Positions 46,064-57,660 of a stretch of DNA of 64,000 bases are shown here, piece after piece. How positions within the stretch are numbered: position 1 is the first letter of the stretch; each line of letters starts with the position of its first letter. Below the pieces are notes generated by a model. It saw nothing but the letters and a program-made list of their open reading frames with translations. It was not told where the DNA came from and made no database searches. The translations under genes and the position numbers were made by a program. Origin of the DNA: Zea mays (lineage: Eukaryota; Streptophyta; Magnoliopsida; Poales; Poaceae). The DNA is taken from positions 118,499,898 to 118,563,897 of the forward strand of contig NC_050105.1 in NCBI RefSeq assembly GCF_902167145.1, written 5' to 3'.

Positions 46064-48178
46064 GCTAGGTCTGGGACTTCTCGAGTTAGGAGAATGAGAA
46101 AGTTGTATTTTGTTGGACCACCTCCAGAGCTTCCACCCGAATCTCGGGTTTTGATAAAGCCTAGTGGAAAGTGAGTGACATATCTTTGCTTAATTGTTAT
46201 CGAAAGTTATGTTTTTATTTCTACATTGTTTTCTTCTTGCAGGACTTGGATCAACGACTCATTCATAGGCACAGGACACTACAGGTAGGTGAACATGGTC
46301 CTTGGTAATCTTGTTCGTCTCCACTGGCCTGGTCTTGTGACTTTGCCTAGTGGCGAGTCTGTCCCTGCCACCACTTGGGAGCATTATCGCTATGGTGTCT
46401 GTAGAACGTTTGGCAACACACAGGCACTAGTTTGGGATGCATTCTGGGTATGAATTGTTTTTACTAATTTAGTTATCCTATATATGGTTTCTTGTATGAT
46501 AACACTAATTTTTTGCAGAAATGGTACAAGTTGCCGGAAGATGGATCATATGATATGAACGCTCGTTACGTGTTTGAGTATAACGTGAACGATGTCGTTG
46601 CAGATGCAATGTACTATGCACGAATTCAGGCTATAAAGGCATGGTACAAAGCAAGTGCTGATGATCAGTCGATGCCGAATACCAAGGTGGAGTGGTCATC
46701 AATTTACCTTATGGAGGAGCAATACCTTGAGGTAAACAAGTTGTTGCATCTCATATCTCAAGTTGCTGATTCTTATTTTGGGTACATGTTAATCCATGTA
46801 TTTGCTTGATTGAAAAAATTCCATGGAGGTGTCGGTGCCATGGATGGCCACCCGATCAGAGGGTTATCGGGCCTTGTGCAGGTGTTGGGCTTCCCCTGAG
46901 TTTCGTGCCATTTCCAAAAGGAACAGGGGAAACCGTGGGACTGAGTCATTCCACAACTATGACGGCGATGGACATGTGCGCTTAGCTAAGCAAATGGTAT
47001 GTCACAGTATGTTGTAACTTCGAATTACATAGAAATGTGTCATTCTAACTTGTATGTACAGGAAGTCAAATCCGGTCGTACGCCCATGGATGTGGAGGTG
47101 TATATGCAAGGGCATAGGGGTTCTAATCCTCAGAATCCTGATGTTTTATGCACTCAGACGGCCACCGACCATGTAGTGAGTTTTTGGTACTCTATTATGT
47201 GTTTGTGCATCTACATGGTGATGCACTTATATTTGGTTTGTCTGCCTCCAGGCTTCATATGGGCAGGAGATGGTTCAATGCCATGGACAGGAGTGTGATT
47301 GGAGGAGCCAGCCAATCAACCCTTAGGCAGCATATGCTAGTGTAGGAGGACAAGCCCATGGACGGTGGGAGTATTTGATTTGGATTTCAAAATTATCCTC
47401 GTATGCTTGCGATTGAACTGAGTCCATGATTTACTGTACTAAGTGCATGGTTCACTCTTGTAGGTTGGGTATTTTTGATTCTACGATTGATTCTAGGGAG
47501 CTGAGACGCCATGGACGACAGTCCACATCCTCGTCTTCGTAGTCGTCCCGTTTTCGATCATCCGCCCAAGAGATAGAGCTTGCAGTGTTGCGTCAGCAGG
47601 TAGAGTATCATCAATCAGTTTTGAGGGAACAAATGGAGTACCAGAGACAACAAGCTGAGTACCAGAAGAAGAAGGACGAGTATTATTCAAACCTCTAGGC
47701 CCATAATCAAGCTCTTCTCTCGGTAAATTGAAGTAACATTTTGTTCATAACAACTAAAAACACATGATGTGTACCTTATTTTCTGAACAATGGATTGTAT
47801 ATAATTTGTAGAAACTGGCACAACAAGCGGGCGTCCCGATGCCGACATATCGGATGCCGCCTTCGGACTTTGCACTGCCGATGCCAATGTTGTCGCCTCC
47901 ACCTCCGCCTCCGTCACAATTCCCTATGGTATGTACACATATGCGTGTGTGACATGTTCATAGATGCCTTATGTGTTAAAATGAAAAACTTAGTGGTTAA
48001 TATTTCATGTGTGTGTTATAGGGATTTCAGACACCACTAGCTTCAGTTGCCGCGTCTGGAGATGGGTCTGGTCAAGACGATGCATCACATTCTTGGGTGA
48101 ACAACCTTTTCAACACCCAAAGTTTAGCTAGAGGAAGTGGCTATAACTCGAACCAACCAGGTGATGGATATGAGTGAT
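46064..48178 (+). pseudogene. CACTA (En/Spm) plant transposase gene remnant
   Basis: Exon pieces match the grass CACTA/En-Spm transposase-like protein. One reads MRKLYFVGPPPELPPES to 46170. After a GT-AG intron, 46243-46447 (TWINDSFIGTGHY, MVLGNLVRLHWPGLVTLPSG) is broken by a TAG at about 46286. Exon 46519-46731 (KWYKLPEDGSYDMNAR ... SIYLMEEQYLE) follows, then 47062-47175 (EVKSGRTPMDVEVYMQGHRG), 47252 onward with stops, and a final proline-rich exon to 48178. The piece from 46820 to 46995 is frame-broken. Introns are still recognisable, exons are damaged by stops. Dead copy. Confidence 0.75.
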
Positions 48179-48479
48179 AGCTCATCAAATGCGTTTGATT
48201 TGGAACTATGTCACTGTTCATGTCAAAGACTATGTGTCGAACTATGTCAGCTTTTAATTTGGAACTATATGTTGATGTAAAAGACTTGTTGCAACTATTT
48301 GGGACTATATGTTTGTGAATGTGAGGTGATGTTAAATTTGTGAATGTGAATACTTATGTGAATTGATGTTTGTGAATGTAATTGTGAATGTGAATATGTT
48401 GTTGTATATGAAATCTGTGTACATGTGTATGCAATCTGTGATTTTTTCTGTAAATGTCAGAAATTTATAAAAACATTAT
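48179..48479 (+). other. 3' flank of the CACTA transposase remnant
   Basis: AT-rich with runs of GTGAATGTGAA-like repeats. Non-coding part of the same element. Confidence 0.5.
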
Positions 48480-48832
48480 TTTTGCAATTGCTGAAATTCG
48501 TTATGTCCGACGGCTTAGCTTAGGTCGTCGAACATAAGACCCTGTTATGTCCGACGGCCTAGGCAAGGCCGTCGGACATAAGGGCTATGGGCCCCGCCCG
48601 TGGTCGTTAAGACGGTTACCGAGAATAATCTCCGATGGCCTAACATGGCCGTCGGAGTTAGGTTATGTCCGACGACGACCGTCGGACATAACGCTATTTC
48701 CGACCTGCTATGTCCGACGGCTAAGTACCGTCAGAGATAACACAGGGCCGTCGGAAATAATCTATTTCCGACGGTTTCGAGCTTATGTCCGACGACTTTG
48801 GCCGTCGAAGATCCTATGTTTTACCGTTGTGG
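48480..48832. repeat. CACTA right end with TATGTCCGACGGC subterminal repeats
   Basis: More than ten direct and inverted copies of the core TCCGACGGC (variants TATGTCCGACGG and GCCGTCGGACATAA) fill this stretch, ending with a TTTTACCGTTGTGG-like terminus. Dense subterminal repeats of this kind mark CACTA elements. The final bases do not form a clean CACTA repeat, so the exact end is uncertain. It is a different family from the end at 44038. Confidence 0.75.
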
Positions 48833-49769
48833 AGCAAGCTAGTACATGATATTTATAGGCACTAATTAACGTAGCAGGCATTCGAAGTCCATCCATCTCC
48901 ATTAATGGAATACTAATGGAGGCATGTATTCATTGTATGATTGATTTGATTAACAGAGGTGGATATCTTAAGGAGTCCGCCTTCATTAATAGTCAATTAA
49001 CCGAGGCCGACAACTTAACCAATGTGTTCACTTAACCCAAGGTCAGTCGACCATTGCAGGAGTCGACACTCTATTGTGTTTGCCTCCATTAATCCCTGCC
49101 TAATGTTTCACAAAATTATTTGTCTAGTAGTGTATTATTACGTCAAATTACAATACTGAATAAGCTAAAATGGATGGCAAAGGAACAAACAATAAATATT
49201 GGTATTACATCATTACTTAGCAGTATTTTATCATGTGCAATCAATTTGTATGACAAATATGAGACCATATGTAGTGGAAGTGAACCAATGAGGGGTCAAC
49301 TTGTAGCTCAAGGAATGACAACATTAAACAACAAATTTGGTTAATCAAGTGGTGCAATGGGTGGAGGTAGCGAGCAAGGCGAGTGGTATTATTGTGGTGA
49401 TATCAATAGAGAACATACTCGATTCTTTTCTATGTTTCATGTTTATGAACTTAATGTTGTTATGAATTATGTGTTTGTGATGAATAATGTCATTAATTTA
49501 TTATTAATGTGTTTTGATTTATGGATTTGAGTACTACTTATTTGTTTAAAGTAGTAACATTGTTGGAGGAATGTATGTTAAGTGAAATATAAAAATACTG
49601 AGAAAATAAAGAAAACTAAAAAATAGGCCCTAATTTAAGAAAATACATCATGAGATCTATGACTGGTTCACTTGACGAATCTAGGCCTCTGTGTGTGCCT
49701 TGTTGACGTTGAGGCTGCACCGCTGTGAGGTCTATATAGTGGAGTCATGGCTAGGGATGGCGATGGATT
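48773..49769. repeat. tandem duplication, unit 1 (997 bp)
   Basis: Begins GGTTTCGAGCTTATG inside the CACTA end and stops at GGCGATGGATT. It appears identical to 49770-50766, including a 74-codon open frame (49120-49344) that starts with TTG rather than ATG and is not recognised. Confidence 0.95.
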
Positions 49770-50766
49770 GGTTTCGAGCTTATGTCCGACGACTTTGGCC
49801 GTCGAAGATCCTATGTTTTACCGTTGTGGAGCAAGCTAGTACATGATATTTATAGGCACTAATTAACGTAGCAGGCATTCGAAGTCCATCCATCTCCATT
49901 AATGGAATACTAATGGAGGCATGTATTCATTGTATGATTGATTTGATTAACAGAGGTGGATATCTTAAGGAGTCCGCCTTCATTAATAGTCAATTAACCG
50001 AGGCCGACAACTTAACCAATGTGTTCACTTAACCCAAGGTCAGTCGACCATTGCAGGAGTCGACACTCTATTGTGTTTGCCTCCATTAATCCCTGCCTAA
50101 TGTTTCACAAAATTATTTGTCTAGTAGTGTATTATTACGTCAAATTACAATACTGAATAAGCTAAAATGGATGGCAAAGGAACAAACAATAAATATTGGT
50201 ATTACATCATTACTTAGCAGTATTTTATCATGTGCAATCAATTTGTATGACAAATATGAGACCATATGTAGTGGAAGTGAACCAATGAGGGGTCAACTTG
50301 TAGCTCAAGGAATGACAACATTAAACAACAAATTTGGTTAATCAAGTGGTGCAATGGGTGGAGGTAGCGAGCAAGGCGAGTGGTATTATTGTGGTGATAT
50401 CAATAGAGAACATACTCGATTCTTTTCTATGTTTCATGTTTATGAACTTAATGTTGTTATGAATTATGTGTTTGTGATGAATAATGTCATTAATTTATTA
50501 TTAATGTGTTTTGATTTATGGATTTGAGTACTACTTATTTGTTTAAAGTAGTAACATTGTTGGAGGAATGTATGTTAAGTGAAATATAAAAATACTGAGA
50601 AAATAAAGAAAACTAAAAAATAGGCCCTAATTTAAGAAAATACATCATGAGATCTATGACTGGTTCACTTGACGAATCTAGGCCTCTGTGTGTGCCTTGT
50701 TGACGTTGAGGCTGCACCGCTGTGAGGTCTATATAGTGGAGTCATGGCTAGGGATGGCGATGGATT
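49770..50766. repeat. tandem duplication, unit 2 (997 bp)
   Basis: Follows unit 1 with no spacer; the open frame recurs at 50117-50341 with the same translation. It carries a second copy of the last 60 bp or so of the CACTA end (49770-49829). Confidence 0.95.
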
Positions 50767-51097
50767 CGATACAACAAGGGTGGGCCTAGCATTGTGGTGC
50801 TAGGGCCAGGCACAAGGATGATGTGGTGGTGAAGGGGAGAAAGGATGCCGTGGAGTACAGAAAGGCAATGAGAGAGAAAAACCTCGGGTCCAATGCAACG
50901 GGGTGGGCCTGACATGGCATGTTGAACTTAGTAGGGAATTTAAAGAAAAAATAATCCACAATTTCATATAGAGAGGTATGATATAAGTGATCAACACTAA
51001 CAATATTAATTTACTTGTTACCATTTGATAGTTCATCACTAGGACAAACTCGCATACATGAAAAACGAAAAAGGGATATAAGATAGTGTCGGGTAGC
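50767..51097. other. spacer before the gypsy element, nothing assignable
   Basis: No gene or repeat end recognised. The element at 51098 inserted directly into this DNA. Confidence 0.4.
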
Positions 51098-52715
51098 TGT
51101 CGGTGTTTCGAAACCCGGGGGGGTCCCTGGACCGACGAGTGAATTGTCGCCGCGTGCCCCAGCCCAGATGGGTCGGCGCGAGGCGGAACGCGAAGGGGGG
51201 AGAAGCAGCCGGAAAGAGACAGGCGTAGGAGGTGGAACCCGCGGCCTTCGTGTTAGCCCCGCGCCCAGGTCGGGTGCGCTTGCAGTAGGGGGTTACAAGC
51301 GTCCACGCGGGAGGGAGCGAGCGGCCTTGCGCGAGCGCCGTCCCGTCCTTCCCCGCGCGGCCAACCCTCTGTAAGAGGGCCATGGACCTCCCTTTTATAG
51401 GCGAAGGAGAGGATCCAGGTGTAAAATGGGGGGTGTAGCAGTGTGCTACCGTGTCTAGCGGAGGAGAGCTAGCGCCCTAAGTACATGCCATCGTGGCAGC
51501 CGGAGAGGTTTTGGCACCCAGTTCGCGTGATGTCGTGGCCGTCGGAGGAGCGCTGGAGCCTAGCGGAAGGACAGCTGTCGGGGCTGTCGAGTCCTTGTTG
51601 ATGTCCTCTTGCTTCCGTAAGGGGGCTGAAAGCCGCCACCGTCACAGGGCATGCGGGGCGCCATCATTACTCGTATAGTGGAGTGAGCCAGATGGGACGC
51701 CGTTCTTGTTCCCCGTAGCCTGAGTCACCTCGGGGTAGGGTAATGATGGCGCCTCCTGTCGACGTGGTCGGTCCGTGCCCTAGGTTGGGCGAGGTGGAGG
51801 CTCCTCCGAGGTCGAGGTCGAGTCTGTCTTCCAAGGTTGAGGTCGAGTGCGAGCCCTCGGGTCGGACAAGGTGGAGCCCGTCGGCTGAGGCCAGGGCTGA
51901 GTCCGAGCCCTGGGGTCGGGCGAAGCGGAGTTCGTCGTCCTTCGGGGCTGAGCCCGAATCCGAGCCCTGGGGTCGGGCGAAGCGGAGTTCGTCGTCTTCC
52001 GGGGCTGAGCCCAAGTCCGAGCCCTGGGGTCGGGCGAAGCGGAGTTCGTCGTCTTCCGGGGCTGAGCCCGAGTCTGAGCCCTGTGGTCGGGCGGAGCGGA
52101 GTTCGTCGTCTTCCGGGGCTGAGCCCGAGTCCGAGCCCTGGGGTCGGGCGAAGCGGAGTTCGTCGTCTTCCGGGGCTGAGCCCGAGTCCGAGCCCTGGGG
52201 TCGGGCGAGGCGGAGTTTCCTATGACGCCTGAGGCCGGACTTGGCTGCTGCCAGCCTCACTCTGTTGAGTGGCTCAGCAGTCAGAGCGGCGCAGGCGGCG
52301 CTGTCCTCTTGTCAGACTGGTCAGTGGAGCGGCGAAGTGACTGCGGTCACTTTGGCTCTGTCGACTGGAGGGCGTGCGTCAGGATAAAGGTGTCAGGCCA
52401 TCTTTGCATTAAACGCCCCTGCGATTTGGTCGGTTGGCGTGGCGATTTGGCAAAGGTTGCTTCTTGGTGAAGACTGGGCCTCGGGCGAGCCGAAGGTGTG
52501 TCCGTTGCTGGAGGGGGTCCTCGGGCGAGACATAGATCCTCCGGGGTCGGCTGCCCTTGCCCGAGGCTGGGCTCGGGCGAGGCGTAATCGCGTCCCTCGA
52601 ATGGACCGATCCTTGACTTAATCACACCCATCAGGCCTTTGCAGCTTTGTGCTGATGGGGGTTACCAGCTGAGATTTAGGAGTCTTGAGGGTACCCCTAA
52701 TTATGGTCCCCGACA
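51098..52715 (-). repeat. 3' LTR of the Tat-like element (1618 bp)
   Basis: Very GC-rich. A minus-strand TATA box (CTATAAAAGG) is at about 51392-51401, mirrored at about 63535-63544 in the other LTR. It holds the 57-bp array. The polypurine tract on the minus strand is GAGGCTCGGGGGCTAC at 52716-52731. Confidence 0.92.
51905..52217. repeat. 57-bp tandem repeat inside the LTR
   Basis: Unit starts (GAGCCCTGGGGTCGGGCG) lie at 51905, 51962, 52019, 52076, 52133 and 52190 (partial), exactly 57 bp apart with only a few changes. The period is a multiple of three, so frames stay open on both strands for up to 197 codons. This is a by-product of the repeat, not evidence of a protein. Confidence 0.93.
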
Positions 52716-53451
52716 GTAGCCCCCGAGCCTCGAAGGGAGTGTTAATACTCGCTTGGAGGCTTTTGCCGCACTTTTTTGCAAGGGGACCAGCCTTTTTTGG
52801 TTGCATTCTGTTCTGGTGGGTGCGCGCGAGCGCACCCGCCGGGTGTAGCCCCCGAGGCCTCGGAGGAGTAGTTTGACTCCTTCGAGGTCTTAGTGCGTTT
52901 CGCAACACTTCGGCTGGTCTGGTTGTTCCCTCAAGCGAGCTGGTCGTAGCCTGGGTGCACGGTCGGGTCCCAAGTTCTCGGGCTGGTATGTTGACGCTGT
53001 CAATGGTTTGGCCGGAGCCGGGTTTGCGAGAGCAGCCCCCGAGCCTCTGCACAGGGCGAGAGGACGGTCAAGGACAAACTCGACTTTTTTACATACGCCC
53101 CTGAGTCGCCTTTCCGCAAGGAGGAGGGGGGAAAGCGCCATGTTGCCCTCGGAGGGCGCCGAACATGGTGTCTCCGGTGAGCTGCTGGCGGGTAATCCGA
53201 GTGGACGCCCGTGCCCCATTTGTTAGGGGTCGGCTAGAGGCCCGGAGGCGCGCTCCAAAAGTACCTGCGGGTGATCTGCCGGACCCGGTCCCCTTTTGAC
53301 GGGGTCCGAGGGCTCGATGCCTCCCTCTGATGGGATTCCGTTACAAGATCATTCCCGCTGGTCTCGGAAATGTCCTAGGGTACATCGGGAGCGTAGCCCG
53401 AGCCTTGGTTATGTATCGAACGTACCCAGGGTCATCCCTCGCTCTGTGTCT

Positions 53452-53660
53452 GAGGCGACTGTGAACCCTTCGAGGGCTAGCCTACGAACCCCTGATCAGT
53501 AGTGGGCGCGGAGCCCGAGTGGCCTGAGGCGGCCGTTGAACCCTTCCGAGGGGCCGGCCATCGAACCTCTGACCAGTAGTGGGCGCAGAACCCAAGCGCT
53601 CTGAGGCGGCCGTTGAACCCCTCCGAGGGGCCAGCCTTTGAACCTCTGATCAGTAGGGAG
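53452..53660. repeat. three tandem units of about 74-77 bp
   Basis: Units start at 53452, 53526 and 53603, each GAGGCGGCCGTTGAACCC or a variant, followed by CGAGGGGCC and TGATCAGTAG-like blocks. Confidence 0.85.
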
Positions 53661-55449
53661 GCTCGGGGCCTGTTTCCTTCACGGAGAAGGATCCTTTTCG
53701 GGCTATCCCCCTTTCCCGGTCCCTGTTGTAAGAGAGAGAAAGAGGAAAAGGAAAAGGATACGAAATCGAATGATGTGGCGTACCTTTTTCGACGCGGTCA
53801 TTATGGCGAAGGCGAAGCGTCGCTTGCTTCTCTTGCCTGAGGCACCACCTGTCCCGCCGCAGAGTTAATGCGATGGGGCGAGTGGTTCGCGAGGCGGCCG
53901 TTGCGCGTGTGCGAGCCGTTCGAGGAACGGATCACGGGCGCGTCGTCTTCACGCCGTGAGAGAGGGTTCTCTCGCTGCCCCTGGATGGGACATAAGCTTG
54001 GCTGACGACGTGACCGCTGCTCCTGCCCGCCTGCCACCGCCATTACTGCCGGCCTATTTGTGGCCGCATTGACCATCGCGCCTGGCTGGCACTGCTGGGT
54101 CACACGCAGGGTTGCCTCGAGTCGCGGTACTGGTTCCGCAGTCGAGGAGGCGCGGTAGTGGTGCGAGTGGCGGTGCAGTTGCTCGCACGTGGCAACCGGC
54201 GCGCCGGTTGCATGACGTGTGGGCCTGGGCCTCCATGCTGGACGCGTTGGAGTCGAAGGGGCGCGCCCACTTGGCGTGGTTGCATGCCGCCTGCATGGCT
54301 ATCCACCCTTTCACCCGCTGGTCTGGGCGAAAGTGGAGGAATGCTTGTAACCGCTGGGCAGTTGCATGCCCTGCGCGCGGCGGTTTGGCTCCTTCCGCCC
54401 TGGACCAGCTTGCATGACGCGTGGGGCCTAGCCCCCGTGCCGTAGGGGGAGGACCTTGGAGCGTGTTGGAGAAGGCTCAGCCTGCAACGGCTGAGGACGC
54501 AAGTGGGGAGAGTTGCCTTTAAAAAGGAGGGTGACCCCCTTGAAAGACGACCATGTCTTTGCGCTCCCTTATGCACCGTGTCTTTCCACCTTCCGAGCCC
54601 CCGGATGGGGGACGCCCGCAATCATTCCGTCTTGTCGTCGGAGGAACGCAACTTCGTGGAAGTTGGTACCTTTCAGCCATCGTTTGGCTTCAAGGATTTT
54701 CATCATGCAGCCCGGCCGCATCCCCTCACCAGCGGTCACCCAAGACGGTGACCTCCAGTTCGATGGTGGGGAGAAGCGAATCGGGCTGCGGCCTCTGCCC
54801 CTCCCTCAGCTTCAAGGATGTTCATCATCAGTGCTGGGGAGGGGAGTGTGCCGAGTTGGGGTCGGCCCCTGTGCGGGCGGCGGCCCGCTCCTTCCCTCAG
54901 TGATCGGGGGGAAGGGCGTTCGCCGTTCGTGGCGTTGGCAGCTACCGCGTGCTTGGCTCTCTGAGCCGAGTGGCTTCGGAGCCGCTCCCGGCGCCGCCTT
55001 GCGCCACGGCAGCCGGAAGAGGTTTCTTCGCCGACGAGCTAGCCGGTGCCGCCCACGGACTGGCCTCCAACTCTACGGCCTTCTGCCCGTCCTTGCCTCT
55101 CGAGTGAGGGCATGGGCGAGGGCCTCATGGCAGCAGCATCCGCCCTGAGGTCATTGCTGCTGCTGTTCGGCCCCCCGGAGTAGAAGTCGTCGTCGTCGCC
55201 GCTGCTGGGGCGGGCGACGACGAGCCGTTCGTCGGTCTTCTGTTGCTCTGCAGGCCCCCAATCGTGTGGGGTTGTTCGTACCTGCGGAGGTGGAACCGGA
55301 GTTCTGTTTGTAATGGAACTTTGAGTGCTGGTGTCTTGTTCATCGTGGCTGTCGGGGCCTAAACATGTATGTATTTTCGGCACGAGGCCGTGTTTTTCCT
55401 TCATTTCGAGCACTAAGACTCGCCTGTCGACTATCTGAACCGCTTCACC

Positions 55450-56410
55450 GAGCGTGAGTCGCCTCGTGCGAAGGTGACGAGTGAGGTATCCGTATCCCGG
55501 AGGCGTAGGAGTCCCTCGGCTCGGTCGGCCTTGCTGTCCGAGGCTTCTCTTGCTTAGTTAAAGGAACCCCTCAGCCGCCCTTCAATGAGCCGAAGCCGGA
55601 GGTAGCGGTGTCAGCACGGGCAGAGGCAGAGTTGGCTCGAAAAGAAGATTTGGTCGGTCGGAGCCTGGCCGGGTCGTCCACTGGCGGGACCGACGCCGGA
55701 GTTGAGTTGCCGAGGCCACAAGCCGGGCTGATGTCTTCGGGGGACAGCTGGCCGAGGCCTCGAGGTGGCCGGCCGAGCCGTCTGCTCGAGCCGAATTCCT
55801 GGAGAAGACCCTGGTGGCGATGGCCCAGGTGTGGTGCTGATGTCGTCCTTCGGGGTGGAGATCCTCCAACCGCGTCGCCGTCCGAGGCTAGGTCAGATCC
55901 CGCCGAAGGTGTAGTTGACGCCGAGGGTGCTGCTGCCCCCTTCAACTGTCGACGTCCGAGCCTGCAGGATCGGGTTGTCTTGTAGCGTGTGTATGTTTTC
56001 TGCGGCCGCCGAGGCCCAAACACACTGTCGTCGTGTTGTAAAGCTGCGTCCCTTTTCCTCTTGTTTTGAGTATCCGGACTTATTTGTCGGTAACAGAATT
56101 GTTTGTGCGGGCGAGAGTTGCTTTTCACGGAAGGTGATGAGTGAGGTATCCGTATCCCGGAGGCGTAGGAATCCCTCGGCTCGATCGGCCTTGCCACTTA
56201 CGCGCACTCTTACTCGTCCATAGGGTTCTGTCACCGACGCCGTCGAGAAGGCCCGAAAAATCGTTCCGGCAGAGGAGCTTTCGAGCGTGAAGACTTGTTC
56301 GGTCCGTGGAATCACTTATCCGAGCGCGAGTTACTTATCGCAGAAGGTGATGAGTGAGGTATCCATATCCCGGAGGCATAGGAGTCCCTCGGCTCGGTCA
56401 GCCTCGGCTG
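55450..56410. repeat. three dispersed copies of an about 85-bp motif
   Basis: The block AAGGTGATGAGTGAGGTATC...CCCTCGGCTCGGTCGGCC occurs at about 55452-55533, 56112-56193 and 56322-56403, 85-95% alike and all in the same orientation. Confidence 0.8.
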
Positions 56411-56641
56411 CTTACGTGTACTCCGTCGTTTTTAGGATCCACTTTCGAAGTAGTCGAAAAGCACGAAAGGCATTCTGGCAGAAAAGATTTTTTTTCTTTT
56501 TTCGAGGAAAATTTCGACGCAGAGGGGGTTCCCCCCTTCTAGCCCCCGAGGGAGGGTCGGGCTTTGCCGAGGCAAGGCTGACCCTTCCTTGACGACCAGA
56601 CTTTGTGTGTGAACGGGGTGTACGAATAACTTGGAAGCATC

Positions 56642-57660
56642 TTAAGGGTAGAAGCGACGTAGCTGTTGGATGTTCCAAGCGTTGCTGTAGACCTCGCCTT
56701 GACTGTTGGCCAGCTTGTATGTTCCGGGCTTCAGAATTTTGGCAACGACGAACGGCCCTTCCCAGGGAGGCGTGAGTTTGTGCCGCCCTCGGGCGTCTTG
56801 TCGCAGCCGAAGCACCAGGTCGCCCACCTGGAGGTCTCGGGACCGAACCCCTCGGGCGTGGTAGCGTCGCAGGGACTGCTAGTACCGCGCCGAGTGTAGT
56901 AAGGCCATGTCCCGAGCCTCTTCCAGCTGGTCCAGTGAGTCTTCTCGATTAGCTTGACTACTTTGGTCGGCGTAGGCCCTCGTCCTCGGGGAACCGTATT
57001 CTAAGTCTGTGGGCAAGATGGCCTCGGCCCCATAGACTAGAAAGAACGGTGTGAAGCCCGTGGCTCAGCTCGACGTTGTCCTCAGACTCCAGACCACCGA
57101 GGGGAGCTCCTTCACCCATCGCTTGCCGAACTTGTTGATGTCGTTGTAGATCCGAGGCTTGAGTCCTTGCAGAATCATGCCGTTGGCACGTTCTACCTAC
57201 CCATTCGTCATGGGGTGAGCCACGGCGGCCCAGTCCACCCGGATGTGGTGATCCTCGCAGAAGTCCAGGAACTTTCTGCCAGTGAACTGGGTGCCGTTGT
57301 CGGTGATGATGGAGTTCGGGACCCCAAAGCGATGGATGATGTTGGTGACGAACGCCACCGCCTATTCGGACCTGATACTGTTTAGGGGTCGGACCTCGAT
57401 CCACTTGGAGAACTTGTCGATGACGACCAGCAGGTGCGTGTAGCCCCCGGGTGCCTTCTGCAAGGGTCCGACTAGGTCCAGACCCCACATAGCAAACGGC
57501 CAGGTGATGGGTATGGTCTGCAGAGCCTGAGCGGGCAGGTGGGTCTGCCTTGCGTAGAACTAACACCCTTCGCAGGTGCAGACAATTCTAGTGGCGTCGG
57601 CCACCGCCGTCGGCCAGTAGAAACCTTGTCGGAAGGCGTTTCCAACAAGGGTTCGAGGTG
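56642..57660 (-). pseudogene. integrase of the Tat-like element
   Basis: Readable on the minus strand in pieces. The zinc-finger tail ends CTCEGC just before a TAG at about 57561. The catalytic core then shows D (WGLDLVGP), D (TDNGTQF) and E (VERANGMIL). The C-terminal part (56642-56827) has the conserved WEGPFVVAKILKPGTYKL module and ends at QLRRFYP. Several in-frame stops interrupt it. Confidence 0.8.

Larger units (their letters stand above)
52732..56641 (-). other. long non-coding 3' region of the Tat-like element
   Basis: It follows integrase and precedes the 3' LTR. It contains GTAGCCCCCGAG copies (52716, 52846, and GCAGCCCCCGAG near 53031) and the repeats listed separately. On the plus strand, a TTTAAAAAGG TATA-like site (about 54520) precedes an ATG at 54553 that opens a 116-codon frame. 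This could be the worn counterpart of an antisense ORF such as that in the Zeon-like element. Confidence 0.5.

Noticed and set aside
49120..49344. 74-codon ORF present twice (also 50117-50341) as a duplicated gene
   Set aside because: It starts at TTG, has no promoter or splice support and matches no family I know. The repetition comes from the 997-bp duplication.
48773..50766. The 997-bp pair as two LTRs
   Set aside because: There is no internal region between the units, no TG...CA ends, no primer site and no target duplication.
51905..52217. CRISPR-like array
   Set aside because: The repeats are contiguous with no unique spacers and lie in a plant LTR.
51667..52260. 197-codon repetitive minus-strand ORF as a protein gene
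   Set aside because: It arises from a stop-free 57-bp tandem repeat inside an LTR, and the other strand is open as well.
52716..56641. Additional host gene in the GC-rich region
   Set aside because: It lies between the integrase and 3' LTR of one element, contains element repeats, and no frame shows a conserved domain.
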